A DNA stretch of 64,000 bases. It comes from Caulobacter sp. UNC358MFTsu5.1 (GTDB taxonomy: Bacteria; Pseudomonadota; Alphaproteobacteria; Caulobacterales; Caulobacteraceae). The notes under the pieces were generated by a model. The model made no database searches and was not told the origin of the DNA. It worked only from the letters and a program-made list of their open reading frames with translations. The translations under genes and the position numbers were made by a program. Below are positions 42,587 to 51,678 of this stretch, piece after piece. Position 1 is the stretch's first letter. The number at the start of each line of letters is the position of its first letter. The stretch spans positions 248,001-312,000 of the forward strand of contig NZ_JONW01000007.1 of NCBI RefSeq assembly GCF_000712075.1, given 5' to 3'.

Positions 42587-43770
42587 AGGTCCCTCCGGAC
42601 GCTGGAGGCGGCGTGACGGGGCGAGGCGGGGCGGCGATAGCTGGCGCCGAGCGGAACGGCGGCTCCGGCCGGCGCGGCTTGGGCCGTCGCGCCCCGGTCG
42701 GCGACCAGGGTGAGGCGGCGCGGGCCGGCCGGCGCGGCCGAAGCGGCGGGCTGGCTGTCGCGGCGTTCCATCGCCACCGCGGCGGCGGCGATGTGGGCGG
42801 CGCGCGAGCGGGGTTCGACCTCGCCGGCGGCGTAGCGGGCCCCATGGGGCGAGGCGGCGGACTCGCCGTTCCCGACGGTCGGGGCGGCGCGCGGCAGGCG
42901 AAGGCCGGCGGCGGTCACGGCGACGGCCACGGCGGCCAGCACCAGCACCACGGCGAACACCAGGCTGAGGACTAGCACGGTCACCGCTGGACCGATGTCG
43001 AGCGGCGCGAACTGCTGGACGTCGTCCAGGGCGGCCAGGGCCTTCAGCGACGGCGCCATTATGGCCAGTTGCAGCGCCAGGGCCAGGGTGGCGACCATGG
43101 GCAGGACGGCCAGGGCGATCATCGCCTTCAGCCAGCCCTCGACCAGGCCCTTGGTGGTCTCGAACAGCAGCAGGCCGGCGATCAGCGGGGTCATGGCCAG
43201 CAGGACCGACAGCACCACCTTGCAGGCCAGGATGACGCCGAGGCTGGACAGCAGCATGATCAGGCCGCCGATATTGACCGCGAAGGCCGCGAAGCCGGGG
43301 CCGCCCTGCAGGGCCGCGTCGTGTGCTCCGGCGCGGGTGGCGAAGTGTTCGGCCGCCTTCTGCAGGGCGTCATAGGCCGCCTGCAGGCCGGTGAACGGAT
43401 CGGCGTGGGCGCCGGCGCCTTGCAATTGGCCCAAGAGCAGGCGGCCGACCTCGGCGGGCGCGTTGAACAGGGCGTCGTAGACCAGGGTCTCGACCAGCGG
43501 CCAGTTGGTGGCCAGGGCCACGACGAGGCTGAGCTTGATCACCGAGACGGTGATGTCGCCCATCCGCAGGCCGCTCCCGCCCAGCATCAGCTTGTAGCCG
43601 ACGAAGGCGACGTACAGGGTCATCAGGATTGTCAGCAGGGTGGCGATCGGGGATCCGGCGGCGGCCAGGGCGGTGTAGCCGGCCTCGGACAGGCCGTGGA
43701 CCTGGCAGTCGACCGAGCCGATCAGGCCCTGGACCAGCGGCGCGCCGGCGGCGGTGCAGGCGGCGGCCAT
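42583..43770 (-). CDS. virB6: Type IV secretion inner-membrane protein VirB6/TrbL
   Basis: 395 residues from the ATG at 43770, which overlaps the virB4 TGA by one base. At least five membrane segments are visible (LLTILMTLYVAFVGYKLML, VSVIKLSLVVALATNWPL, NIGGLIMLLSSLGVILACKV, MIALAVLPMVATLALALQLA, VLVLSLVFAVVLVLAAVAVA) separated by the conserved VirB6 periplasmic loop region with TNWPLVETLVYDALFNAP. A soluble Ala/Arg/Pro-rich tail of about 95 residues follows the last helix and is longer than usual. It forms part of the inner-membrane channel. Confidence 0.9.
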   Translation of the reverse strand: MAAACTAAGAPLVQGLIGSVDCQVHGLSEAGYTALAAAGSPIATLLTILMTLYVAFVGYKLMLGGSGLRMGDITVSVIKLSLVVALATNWPLVETLVYDALFNAPAEVGRLLLGQLQGAGAHADPFTGLQAAYDALQKAAEHFATRAGAHDAALQGGPGFAAFAVNIGGLIMLLSSLGVILACKVVLSVLLAMTPLIAGLLLFETTKGLVEGWLKAMIALAVLPMVATLALALQLAIMAPSLKALAALDDVQQFAPLDIGPAVTVLVLSLVFAVVLVLAAVAVAVTAAGLRLPRAAPTVGNGESAASPHGARYAAGEVEPRSRAAHIAAAAVAMERRDSQPAASAAPAGPRRLTLVADRGATAQAAPAGAAVPLGASYRRPASPRHAASSVRRDL

Positions 43771-46145
43771 CACGCGGCGTCCTTCAGCAGCCTGGCCATC
43801 CAGGCGTCCGGCGCGTCGCCCACGCTTTCGCGCAGGGCGTCCAGCCTGCGCACCGTGCTCTCGCGACCCGACAGCACGGTCAGCAGTTCCGGCGAGCCGG
43901 CCAGGTTCAGGCGGGCGACGACGCTGTCGGTCCCGTGTTTGATCAGGAAGCACCGCGCGGTGTCCGGCAGGCTCTTGATCAGATCGAACTCATGTTGCGT
44001 CAGGCCGAAGCCGTCGCAGTAGTCGCGGGCCTGGGCCTTGGGATTGGCCATGAAGATCTGGGTGGCGGCCTGCTCGATGATGGCGCTGGCGATACGGCTT
44101 TCCAGGGCGTCCTGGGCGCTCTGGGTGGCGAAGCCGACCAGGCCGTTGCGCTTGCGCAGGGTCTTTTCCCAGTCCTTGATCCGGGCCACGAACACGTCGT
44201 CGTCCAGGGCCTTCCAGCCCTCGTCGATGACGATCATGGTCGGATGGCCGTCCAGGCGCTGCTCCACGCGGTGGAACAGGTACATCATGGCCGGGGTGCG
44301 CAGGGCCGGGTCATCCAGCAGCTGGGTCATGTCGAAGCCCAGGGTGGCGGCGTCCAGGTCCAGGCGGTCGTCGGCGTTGTCGAACAGCCAGGCCTTCTCA
44401 CCGGCGCCGTGCCACGGGGCCAGGCGCGCGGCCAGGTCGGCGGCGTCCGGACGCCGCGCGCCCTTGAACAGCTCGGCGAAGAACCGCAGGCGGCGCAGGC
44501 GCGGCGCCTGGTCGAAGTTGGCGTCGACGGCGTCCTTGATCCGCGCCAGGTCGTCGGCCGACAGGGTCTCGCCGGGCGTCGCGACCAGGCGAGCCGTCCA
44601 TTCGGCCAGGAACTTGCGGTTGGCGGCGGTGTCGGGCAGGGCCAGCGGGTTGAAGCCCGTCGCCAGGCCCGGCCGCAGCACTTCGTAGCGGCCGCCGATG
44701 GCGCGCAGGAAGATCTCGGCGCCCCGATCCTTGTCGAAGAAGACCGTGCGCGGGCCGTACTTCTGGGCCTGGGCGAGCAGGAAGTTCAGCACCACGGTCT
44801 TGCCCGAGCCCGACGGGCCGATGATCGTGAAGTTGCCCAGGTCGCCCTTATGGAAGTTGAAGTGGTAGGGGCCCGCCGAGGTGGTCTCCAGCAGGGTCAC
44901 GGCCGGCCCCCAATGGGCGCCCTGGGCCTGGCCGACCGGGAAGTTGTGACCGCTGGCGAAGCCGGCGAAATTGGCGGTCGAGATCATCGCCCGGCGGGCG
45001 ATATCCTTGAAGTTGCCGGGAAACTGGGCCCAGAAGGCCGGTTCCAGATTGATGTCCTCACGCACCGCGATGGCGCCCATCTCGGTGAAGGCCGACAGCA
45101 CCTCCGCGCTGGACTGGTCCAAGGCCTGGAGGTTCTCGCCCCGCACCAGCACGCTCAGGTGATGCTCGCCGAAGGCGGCGCGACCGCTGACCACGTCGTC
45201 CTTGGCGCGGATCAGGTCGGCCTTCAGGCTGATCCCGTCGTCGTCGGCGGCCCGCATGCGGCGCAGGGCCAGGTTCATCTTCTCGAGCGTGGGCTGGCGG
45301 TCGACGAAGCCGAAGCTCTGGGTGACCACCATCTCGCAGGGCAGGCGCAGCAGGTCGTCCAGCATGCCGGCGCTGGTCTGGGCCGGATAGTCCTTGATCG
45401 AGATCAGGGAGGCGAAGCCGCGGGGCAGCGCGCCGGCCCGCGACAGTTCCAGGGTCTCCAGGCCGAAGCTGATCCGGCGATAGGGCAGATGCTCGCCGGC
45501 GTCGCCCTGCGGGACCAGCATCGGACGCATCTCGCCGTTATAGAGGCAGGACAGGAATTCCAGCGGCTCCGAGCATTGGCCGTGGGCGCCGTCGTACAGG
45601 CCCAGCACCCGCGCGCCATAGGGCGCCAGGGCCGAGATCAGGCTGTCGCGGGCGGCGTCCAACTCGCGGCGGTCCTGGGCCTTGGTCTGGTCGGCCTGGA
45701 CGCGATCGGCGCCTTTCAGCAGGCGCAGGGCCTTGTCCACGATCCCGCCCTGGCCCTGCAGCGGCCGGCGGACGATCGTCAGGAACAGATCGTTGACATA
45801 GAGCTTGCGGCCTTCCAGTCGCGCGCTCCAGGCGGCGTCGAGATCGCGGCTGAAACCCTCGGCGAAATCGCCTTCCGTCCCGACCTTGGCCTCGCGGCGG
45901 ACGATGTGGTGGTAGACGGCGAAACGCGAGCTGGACAGTCCGCGCAGCATCACGTCGCGCACGGCCTTGCGATAGTTCAGCTCCTCGCTGTCGGCGGTCT
46001 CGAACGGCAGGCCGGCCAGGTGGATGACCTGCATCAGCAGGCCGTCGCGGGTTTCCAGCGTCCGGGCGTCCAGGTGACGGGCGTAGGGCAGGCGCTTGCC
46101 GGCCGACGCCTCCTTCTTGCGGTTCACGGTTGGTAGCTGTTGCAT
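43770..46145 (-). CDS. virB4: Type IV secretion ATPase VirB4/TrbE
   Basis: 791 residues from the ATG at 46145; a GTG at 46127 overlapping the virB3 stop as GTGA is equally possible. N-terminal CagE/TrbE/VirB part (HLDARTLETRDGLLMQVIHL) and C-terminal ATPase: Walker A GPSGSGKT at mid-protein, FNPLALPDTAANRKFLAEW, Walker B TMIVIDEGWKALDD and the C-terminal FATQSAQDALESRIASAIIE with QIFMANPKAQARDY. All ATPase motifs are intact and length is normal. It is the main energy source for T4SS assembly and pilus biogenesis. Confidence 0.97.
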   Translation of the reverse strand: MQQLPTVNRKKEASAGKRLPYARHLDARTLETRDGLLMQVIHLAGLPFETADSEELNYRKAVRDVMLRGLSSSRFAVYHHIVRREAKVGTEGDFAEGFSRDLDAAWSARLEGRKLYVNDLFLTIVRRPLQGQGGIVDKALRLLKGADRVQADQTKAQDRRELDAARDSLISALAPYGARVLGLYDGAHGQCSEPLEFLSCLYNGEMRPMLVPQGDAGEHLPYRRISFGLETLELSRAGALPRGFASLISIKDYPAQTSAGMLDDLLRLPCEMVVTQSFGFVDRQPTLEKMNLALRRMRAADDDGISLKADLIRAKDDVVSGRAAFGEHHLSVLVRGENLQALDQSSAEVLSAFTEMGAIAVREDINLEPAFWAQFPGNFKDIARRAMISTANFAGFASGHNFPVGQAQGAHWGPAVTLLETTSAGPYHFNFHKGDLGNFTIIGPSGSGKTVVLNFLLAQAQKYGPRTVFFDKDRGAEIFLRAIGGRYEVLRPGLATGFNPLALPDTAANRKFLAEWTARLVATPGETLSADDLARIKDAVDANFDQAPRLRRLRFFAELFKGARRPDAADLAARLAPWHGAGEKAWLFDNADDRLDLDAATLGFDMTQLLDDPALRTPAMMYLFHRVEQRLDGHPTMIVIDEGWKALDDDVFVARIKDWEKTLRKRNGLVGFATQSAQDALESRIASAIIEQAATQIFMANPKAQARDYCDGFGLTQHEFDLIKSLPDTARCFLIKHGTDSVVARLNLAGSPELLTVLSGRESTVRRLDALRESVGDAPDAWMARLLKDAA

Positions 46146-46411
46146 CGCCAGGCCCGGAAATTGGGAACACGGGGGCAGCGGCTGACCTTGGTCAGCCACA
46201 GGTCGAAGATGCGCGGTTCGCGCAGGCAGGCCGCGTAGCCGATCGCGTGGATCACCAGCGCCGCGGCGATGGCCCAGAACGACTTGGTGACCAGGAACAG
46301 CTCGGTGGTGACCACGCCGTTGATCACGAAGTAGCTGTAGGTCACGCCGGCGAACATCTGGGGCCGGGTCAGGGCCCCGAACACCACGTCGCGATCGAGC
46401 GGGGCGGCCAT
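46124..46411 (-). CDS. virB3: Type IV secretion protein VirB3
   Basis: 95 residues. The VirB3/TrbD pattern is clear: a short N-terminus APLDRDVVFGALTRPQMFAG, then two closely spaced hydrophobic segments (YSYFVINGVVTTELFLVT, WAIAAALVIHAIGYAACL) and the C-terminal REPRIFDLWLTKVSRCPRV. VirB3 works beside VirB4 at the inner membrane. It overlaps the virB4 start and begins 5 bases after virB2. Confidence 0.93.
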   Translation of the reverse strand: MAAPLDRDVVFGALTRPQMFAGVTYSYFVINGVVTTELFLVTKSFWAIAAALVIHAIGYAACLREPRIFDLWLTKVSRCPRVPNFRAWRCNSYQP

Positions 46412-46416
46412 CGTCC

Positions 46417-46746
46417 CTACGCCCCCGCCGCCGAGCGGATGCCGCTGACGATGGTGGTGGCGCCGAACAGGACGAAGCAGCCCAGGATGACGGTCGCGCC
46501 GTAGCGCCAGTTCATCCGGCCGGTCAGCATCATGAAGCCGACGGCGGCCACGGCCATGACGGCGACGACCGTGGCGACGTTGCCCAGCAGGGTGCCCTGC
46601 AGCCACAGCACGCCCGACAGGACGGCGCTGGAGCCTTGCGGGTCGGCCTGGGCGACCTGGGCCTGGGCCTGGCCGGCGGCCGCGGCGAGGGCGGCGGCCA
46701 GGGCGGCGATACGGGAGGAAATCTTGGGGGCGGGGAACTTGCGCAT
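46417..46746 (-). CDS. virB2: Type IV secretion pilin VirB2/TrbC
   Basis: 109 residues. A long signal peptide (MRKFPAPKISSRIAALAAAL..AQAQ) is followed by a small pilin with two hydrophobic helices (NVATVVAVMAVAAVGFMMLT and GATVILGCFVLFGATTIV) joined by the polar GRMNWRY. That is the VirB2/TrbC layout. The gene starts by a TGATG overlap with virB1 and lies just before virB3, the usual order. Confidence 0.92.
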   Translation of the reverse strand: MRKFPAPKISSRIAALAAALAAAAGQAQAQVAQADPQGSSAVLSGVLWLQGTLLGNVATVVAVMAVAAVGFMMLTGRMNWRYGATVILGCFVLFGATTIVSGIRSAAGA

Positions 46747-47363
46747 CAGTTGGGGACTCCGAGGGCGGGAACGGCGAAGGCGGCGCCAGTCGCGGCCATT
46801 CGGCCGAGGATGGCGGTGACGTAGGCTTGGGTTTCGGCGTAGGGCGGCACGCCGCCGTGCTTGCGGACGGCGGCGGGGCCGGCGTTGTAGGCGGCCAGGG
46901 CCAGCTTCACGTCGCCACCGAACTGGCCGAGCATCTGGCGCAGATAGAGCGCGCCGCCGCGGATGTTCTGGGTCATGTCGGTGGCGTCGACGCCCAGGTC
47001 GCGGGCGGTGCCGGGCATCAGCTGCATCACGCCGGTGGCGCCGCGCTTGGATCGGGCGCCCTGGTTGAAGCGGCTCTCGCGCCAGGCCACGGCCTCGACC
47101 AGCTTGGGGTCGACCGAGAATTCCGAAGCGGCCGCCGAGATCTGTCGGCGCACGGCCTCGCCGCCGATGTCGGCCGTCGGCGGGACCGGCGCGGCCAGGG
47201 CCTCGACGCCCTCCGTGGTGAAGACGGCCGGGCCGTCGAGGCGGGTGACCTGACCGTCGTCGCCGATCTCGAGGACCTGGGCTTGCGCGGCCGCGCCCAG
47301 GCCGGTCGCGACGACGGCGGCCGCCAGCAGCTGCTTCAGCAAGCGGTCGAGCGCGTGTCGCAC
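46746..47363 (-). CDS. virB1: Lytic transglycosylase VirB1
   Basis: 205 residues from a GTG at 47363; no better start is visible. A signal peptide (LLAAAVVATGLGAAAQAQ) precedes a linker and an SLT domain: catalytic Glu in AWRESRFNQGARS (about residue 96), GATGVMQLMPGTARDLGV, and LALAAYNAGPAAVRKHGGVP. This is the peptidoglycan-opening enzyme that heads VirB operons. It is the first gene of the eight-gene minus-strand T4SS unit, and the operon promoter should lie in 47364-47684. Confidence 0.93.
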   Translation of the reverse strand: MRHALDRLLKQLLAAAVVATGLGAAAQAQVLEIGDDGQVTRLDGPAVFTTEGVEALAAPVPPTADIGGEAVRRQISAAASEFSVDPKLVEAVAWRESRFNQGARSKRGATGVMQLMPGTARDLGVDATDMTQNIRGGALYLRQMLGQFGGDVKLALAAYNAGPAAVRKHGGVPPYAETQAYVTAILGRMAATGAAFAVPALGVPN

Positions 47364-47684
47364 CAGGAACCCCGTCGATGATCAGCCATGCCCATCCATG
47401 GTTAATCGATATCTACGGAGTGATTTGGCGAACTGCCGATGCGGCAAGTTGGCACAATAGTTTTTGAGCAACCCGTGAATTTTGTACTGTTTTATCCACA
47501 GTAAACAAGCGCTACTGCTATAGCGTCTACCAGTCGACTCTAGGGGCTAAATTGCTGAACCTTTGAGCATATTTCGGAAGTCCTGCGAACATATTGACGC
47601 TGGCGTCAAAATATCGAGCTTCCGATGCCGGCGAGGGCGCCCGCCGGCGAGGCCGGGGCGACCTGTCGCGACGCGCGAGCGGCC
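47364..47684. other. 321-bp intergenic region, probable virB promoter region
   Basis: No convincing gene. It holds the 3' flank of the TBDR at 47685 and the promoter region of virB1, both on the minus strand. It is clearly more AT-rich than its surroundings between about 47395 and 47530. An imperfect inverted repeat, AACTGCCG-ATG-CGGCAAGTT, sits at 47431-47450, about 70-90 bases before the virB1 start, and a larger dyad at 47575-47624 is listed separately. Confidence 0.6.
47575..47624. repeat. Composite dyad with a perfect TTGACGC/GCGTCAA centre
   Basis: TTGACGC-TG-GCGTCAA (47594-47609 region) is a perfect 16-bp palindrome. It is nested in an ATAT...ATAT layer and an outer CGGAAG (47575-47580) / CTTCCG (47619-47624) pair. 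In RNA from the TBDR it would form a long, bulged hairpin 60 bases after the stop, without a T-run. It could be a terminator, a processing site or an operator for the virB unit. Confidence 0.45.
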
Positions 47685-50684
47685 TCACCAGCGCCGCGTC
47701 AGGCCCAGCCGATACTCCCGGCCATAGACCTCGGAATCGAGCAGATAGGGATAGGTGGTGCGTTCGGTCCGGTAGGCCGCGTTGGTCAGGTTCGCGCCCG
47801 AGAGGGTGACGCGCCAGGCGTGGGGCAGGTCGACGATGACCTTCAGGTCCAGGCGCGACAGCGGCTGGCGATAGTTGTCGCTGGTCTGCTCCGCCCACTG
47901 GTCGCTGTGCGGCGCGCGGCCCTGATAGGCGTAGCCGAGGCGGGCCTGGAACCGGTCGCGTTCGTAGTAGAGCTGGACGGCGTAGAGGGCCTTGGCCTGG
48001 TCCGCGAGGCGGCGGGGCGCAAGGCCCGGGGCGGAGACCTTGGAATCCAGGAACGCGGCGTTGGCCAGGACGCCGAAGCCGTCGAACGGGGCGGGCGCGT
48101 CGCGCAGGTCGTAGCGCATCGAGAGCTCGACCCCGGCCACGTGGCCATGGCCGGCGTTGGTCTTGGTGACGAGGGTATAGTGGTCGAAGCGCACGCCGCC
48201 GAAGGTCTCGCCGGACCGGTCCTGCGCCATCTCGAACGGCAGGCCGTCCAGGGCCTTGTAGAAGCCGGCCGCCGAAATCCAGCCGAGGCGGCGCGGCAGG
48301 TGGTACTGGGCCGAGACGTCCCAGTTGCGGCTCTCGATGGCCCGCAGCCGGGGATTGCCGATCTCGTTAACGCCGCTGACCACCGGCGCGCCGGTGCGCG
48401 GATCGGGCGCGACCGAGACCGACAAGGTCGAGATCGGCGCGAGGTCAACATAGTCCGGACGGGCGAAGCTCCGGGTGGCCGAGGCGCGCAGCACCCAGGC
48501 TCCGCCGGCGTCCCACCTGACCAGTAGGGCGGGGGCGAGGTTGAGGTAGTGACGGCCGCCCGCGGTCGGCAGGATGTCGGCCTGCGCGAACGGCAGGCCG
48601 GCCAGCGGATCGACCCCGGCGGGGAAACCCGTCGCCGACAAGGCCGCCACGAAGGCGTCGGCCTTGGCCTGGACGTTCGTGCGCTCGACCCGGGCGCCCA
48701 GGGTGACGTGGAGCGCGGGCGTCATGTCGACTGCGCCCATCAGATAGCCGGCCCAGATGGTCTCGTGGATGCGGTAGCGGTCCTCGACCGAGTTCTCGCG
48801 CGAAGCCGCCGCATCGAACACGAAGAGGTCGGGTCGGCGCGCGAAGAGCGCCTCCACCCCGGCCGGGTCGGCGGACGGGAACTTGAGGCTGGGCACGAGG
48901 TTGTCGTCCTCGCCGTAGTCGTCGATCCATCCGGCCAGCGAGGGATCGGCCAGACTGGCCGCGCCGGTGAAGTTGAAGCGGTGGTCGGCGTCCTCGACCG
49001 ACTTGAGCCGCGCCAGGTGCTTGAGGCCCATCTTCAGGGCGACCGGCTTGCCGCCGACGACGAGGCGGCGACTGAGATCGAGCTGTCCGGTGGTGATGTC
49101 CTCGCGCACCGTCGAGGTGATGCGCCGTATGCGGAACAGCTTCTGGAATCTGCCGTCGAAGGCCGACAGGCCGTTCGGCGCGACTAGGCGGCCGTCGGGG
49201 ATCGAAACGCCGTCGACGATGCGGAAGCGGGCTATGTCGGGCGCCCCGTCGGACGGGTCGATGTCCCCCAGCGTCTCGTAGTAGTCGAGATAGGGATTGA
49301 GCTCCTTGGCGCCGGTCCGGTTGAGGGAGGCCTCCAGGGTCCAATCGTCGTCCAGGGCCCAGCGGCCGCCCAGCACGTACTGACGCACGGGGCGCTCCTG
49401 CCGCTCGCGCCGGGTTTCGGTGCGCACGCGCAGGCCGCGCCACGAGAAGGTGTCGGCGCTGGGGGCGGAGAGGGGGCCGCGCGCATAGAGCATGAACTCC
49501 GGCCGCAGCTCCTCGTCGTTGTAGTCGGCCGCGAAGACCCGCAGCCAGGCGGCGTTGTCGCCCGCGCCGCGCCAGTCCAGGGCGCCCGTCAGGCTGGTCC
49601 GCTCGCGCCGGCCGATCGAGGCGCCGACCAGGATGCGATCGGGGAAGAGGCCAGGGACCCCGGTGCTCGAGGGGACGACGTTCGCCGTGTCGTAAAAGGG
49701 CGAAAAGTACTCGCGAACCCAGTTCTCGCCGGCGAGGTAGATGCCGAACGCCTTGTCGGGCCCGAAGGTGTCGGCGAAGGCCCCGCCGACCGCGTGGATG
49801 TCGCGCCCGTGGCCGGTGTCCGCCAGGCCGATCTCGGCCGAGACGCTGGCGGTGCGGGTGGGGAAGTCGTGGGCGAGGGGCGTGCGCACGTCGATCAGCC
49901 CGCCGATCGCCCCGGCGTCGCGGTCGGGCGACATCACGCTGTGGATCTCGACGTCGGAGACCGCCGAGGCGCTCAGCACGTCCAGCGGCGCGGCGCGGCC
50001 CGAGCGGCCGTCGGTGTCGGAGGCGGCGATGGTCACGCCGTTGAAGGTCACCGTGTCCAGCACCTGGCTGACGCCGCGCAGCGACAGGTAACGGCCCTCG
50101 CCCTGGTCGGAGATGCGATAGACCGACGGCAGGCGGTCCAGGGCGTCGGCGATGTTGCTGTCGGGCAGCTTGCCCACGGTGTCGGCCGAGATGATCTCGA
50201 CCAGGCCGTCGTAGCGGCGCGCGCGCGCCTCGGCCCGGTCCAGCCCGCCGCGATAGCCTGTCACCACGATGGGATCGGCCAGCGTCGGCGCCTCGACGGG
50301 CGGGGCGGCGGGCTGGGCCTTGGGTGTCGGCGCGGGCCTGGGCGGCGGCGGGGCCAGCACCGTGACCACGCCCGTCGGCGACAGGGTGTAGGTCAGGCCC
50401 GACCCGTCCAGGAGCCGGTCGAGCGCGCCGCGCAGGGTGGTGGGGCCGGTGAAGCCGCGCGTCCGGCGATCGCCGACCAGGACCGCGTCGAAGGCGATGT
50501 TGACATCGGCCTGGGCGGCCAAGGCCAGCAGGGCGTCGGCCAGGCGTCCGGGCCGTCCCGGACCCGCCACGACGGCCTTGCGTGAAAGCGAGGGGGACGG
50601 CGGCGCCGCCAAGGCCGAAAGCGGCGCGCCGTCGGCGATCAATCCCGACAGGACGAGGGGGAAGATCCACATGGCCTGCCGCAT
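47685..50684 (-). CDS. TonB-dependent receptor with STN domain (TonB-Xanth-Caul type)
   Basis: 999 residues. A signal peptide ending near SALAA is followed by an STN domain at about residues 40-110 (GRLADALLALAAQADVNIAF, GFTGPTTLRGALDRLLDGSG), a Pro-rich linker, a TonB-box-like DPIVVTGYR and the family signature TVGKLPDSNIADALDRLPSV. The plug continues with GEGRYLSLRGVSQVLDTVTF and the barrel ends in LTRRW. The STN domain pairs it with the FecR/FecI genes immediately upstream (43-base gap to FecR). It is co-linear with PhoD and a second TBDR of the same family, so it probably both imports an organic phosphate and signals its presence. Confidence 0.94.
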   Translation of the reverse strand: MRQAMWIFPLVLSGLIADGAPLSALAAPPSPSLSRKAVVAGPGRPGRLADALLALAAQADVNIAFDAVLVGDRRTRGFTGPTTLRGALDRLLDGSGLTYTLSPTGVVTVLAPPPPRPAPTPKAQPAAPPVEAPTLADPIVVTGYRGGLDRAEARARRYDGLVEIISADTVGKLPDSNIADALDRLPSVYRISDQGEGRYLSLRGVSQVLDTVTFNGVTIAASDTDGRSGRAAPLDVLSASAVSDVEIHSVMSPDRDAGAIGGLIDVRTPLAHDFPTRTASVSAEIGLADTGHGRDIHAVGGAFADTFGPDKAFGIYLAGENWVREYFSPFYDTANVVPSSTGVPGLFPDRILVGASIGRRERTSLTGALDWRGAGDNAAWLRVFAADYNDEELRPEFMLYARGPLSAPSADTFSWRGLRVRTETRRERQERPVRQYVLGGRWALDDDWTLEASLNRTGAKELNPYLDYYETLGDIDPSDGAPDIARFRIVDGVSIPDGRLVAPNGLSAFDGRFQKLFRIRRITSTVREDITTGQLDLSRRLVVGGKPVALKMGLKHLARLKSVEDADHRFNFTGAASLADPSLAGWIDDYGEDDNLVPSLKFPSADPAGVEALFARRPDLFVFDAAASRENSVEDRYRIHETIWAGYLMGAVDMTPALHVTLGARVERTNVQAKADAFVAALSATGFPAGVDPLAGLPFAQADILPTAGGRHYLNLAPALLVRWDAGGAWVLRASATRSFARPDYVDLAPISTLSVSVAPDPRTGAPVVSGVNEIGNPRLRAIESRNWDVSAQYHLPRRLGWISAAGFYKALDGLPFEMAQDRSGETFGGVRFDHYTLVTKTNAGHGHVAGVELSMRYDLRDAPAPFDGFGVLANAAFLDSKVSAPGLAPRRLADQAKALYAVQLYYERDRFQARLGYAYQGRAPHSDQWAEQTSDNYRQPLSRLDLKVIVDLPHAWRVTLSGANLTNAAYRTERTTYPYLLDSEVYGREYRLGLTRRW

Positions 50685-50727
50685 CGGCGGGACGATATAG
50701 GCTGAGCGTGACGCTGCGGTTACAAGC

Positions 50728-51678
50728 TTAGCTTGGCGAGGCGCCGGGCCGCAGCAGGATGTCGCCGTTCGCCTGGCGGATGAAATCGGCCCCCACCGCG
50801 TCGGCGATGATGCTGGCCGTCTCGCGCTCGTCGAGGTCGGCGATCGAGAACGACAGGCTGACGCGGCGCGCCGCCAGGCGCGGGTCGGCCACCCTCAGCG
50901 GCCGTTCGAAATAGCGGCTGAGTTCGACCAGGGCCGCGTCCAGGCGGCGATCGGTCAGCACCATGCGGTGGTCTCGCCAGGCGCCGACGGCGGGGGCGGA
51001 GGCACGCTCGATCGCGCCCGAGGCGACGATCCAGGCCCCTTCGCCCGCCGAGAGCTCGAGGGCGGAGCCGCCATGGCGGGCCAAAAAGCGCACGCGTCCC
51101 CGCGTCACCGCCACGCCCGTGCGGCCGGCGAAGGCGGTGGCCTCGAACGCCGTGCCGAGGGCGCGGGCCTCGAACCGGGCGCCCTGGACCAGGAACGGCC
51201 GTTCGGGGTCGTGGGCGGCCTCGACGAACACCCGGCCGGCGGCCAGGGTCACGAGGCGGCTGGTGCGGGTCATCCGCACGGTGACCTCGGTGCGGGTGTC
51301 GAGCCACAGCTGGCTGCTGTCGGCCAGCGCGACCGCGCGCACCTCGCCGACGGCCGTCCGATAGGCCTGGCCGGGGTTCGTCCCGGACGACCGGAGGACG
51401 ACGGCCGCGCCGCCGAATACCGCCGCGCCGGCCGCCAGACCGCCGCCGATCAGCAGGCCGCGACGCGACGGGGATGGGCGATCGCCGGCCCGCGCGCTCT
51501 TGGCCAGGGCCTGCAGCGCCGCCTGCCGCGCGATGAGGTCGCTGCGTTCCGGGCGCTCGGCCAGCCAGGCGTGGAAGATCTCGACCTTGCCCGGCGCGAG
51601 TCCTTCGTCGATCGCCAGCACCCAGTGGGCGGCGGCGAGATCGTCGTCCTCTTCCTCGTGATGGATCCCGGTCAACAT
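50728..51678 (-). CDS. FecR family anti-sigma factor
   Basis: 316 residues. N-terminal sigma-binding part (HWVLAIDEGLAPGKVEIFHA, WLAERPERSDLI), a membrane helix after a twin-Arg-like RRGLLIGGGLAAGAAVFGGA, a periplasmic FecR domain (YRTAVGEVRAVALADSSQLW, ALGTAFEATAF) and a C-terminal DUF4974-like end (MVLTDRRLDAALVELSRYFE). The ATG shares a base with the sigma-factor TGA. It should relay binding by the STN receptor at 47685 to the sigma factor. Confidence 0.92.
   Translation of the reverse strand: MLTGIHHEEEDDDLAAAHWVLAIDEGLAPGKVEIFHAWLAERPERSDLIARQAALQALAKSARAGDRPSPSRRGLLIGGGLAAGAAVFGGAAVVLRSSGTNPGQAYRTAVGEVRAVALADSSQLWLDTRTEVTVRMTRTSRLVTLAAGRVFVEAAHDPERPFLVQGARFEARALGTAFEATAFAGRTGVAVTRGRVRFLARHGGSALELSAGEGAWIVASGAIERASAPAVGAWRDHRMVLTDRRLDAALVELSRYFERPLRVADPRLAARRVSLSFSIADLDERETASIIADAVGADFIRQANGDILLRPGASPS

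Noticed and set aside
43629..46136. 835-codon plus-strand frame over virB4 and virB6
   Set aside because: Antisense to VirB4 with intact Walker motifs; the frame has no recognisable domain.
39712..47363. Conjugative plasmid or integrative element carrying the VirB genes
   Set aside because: No relaxase, coupling protein, integrase, attachment repeats or replication genes were seen, and base composition matches the neighbours.
47527..47898. Minus-strand frame across the TBDR 3' end and intergenic region
   Set aside because: Mostly an out-of-frame reading of the TBDR gene; no ribosome-binding site and low-complexity composition.
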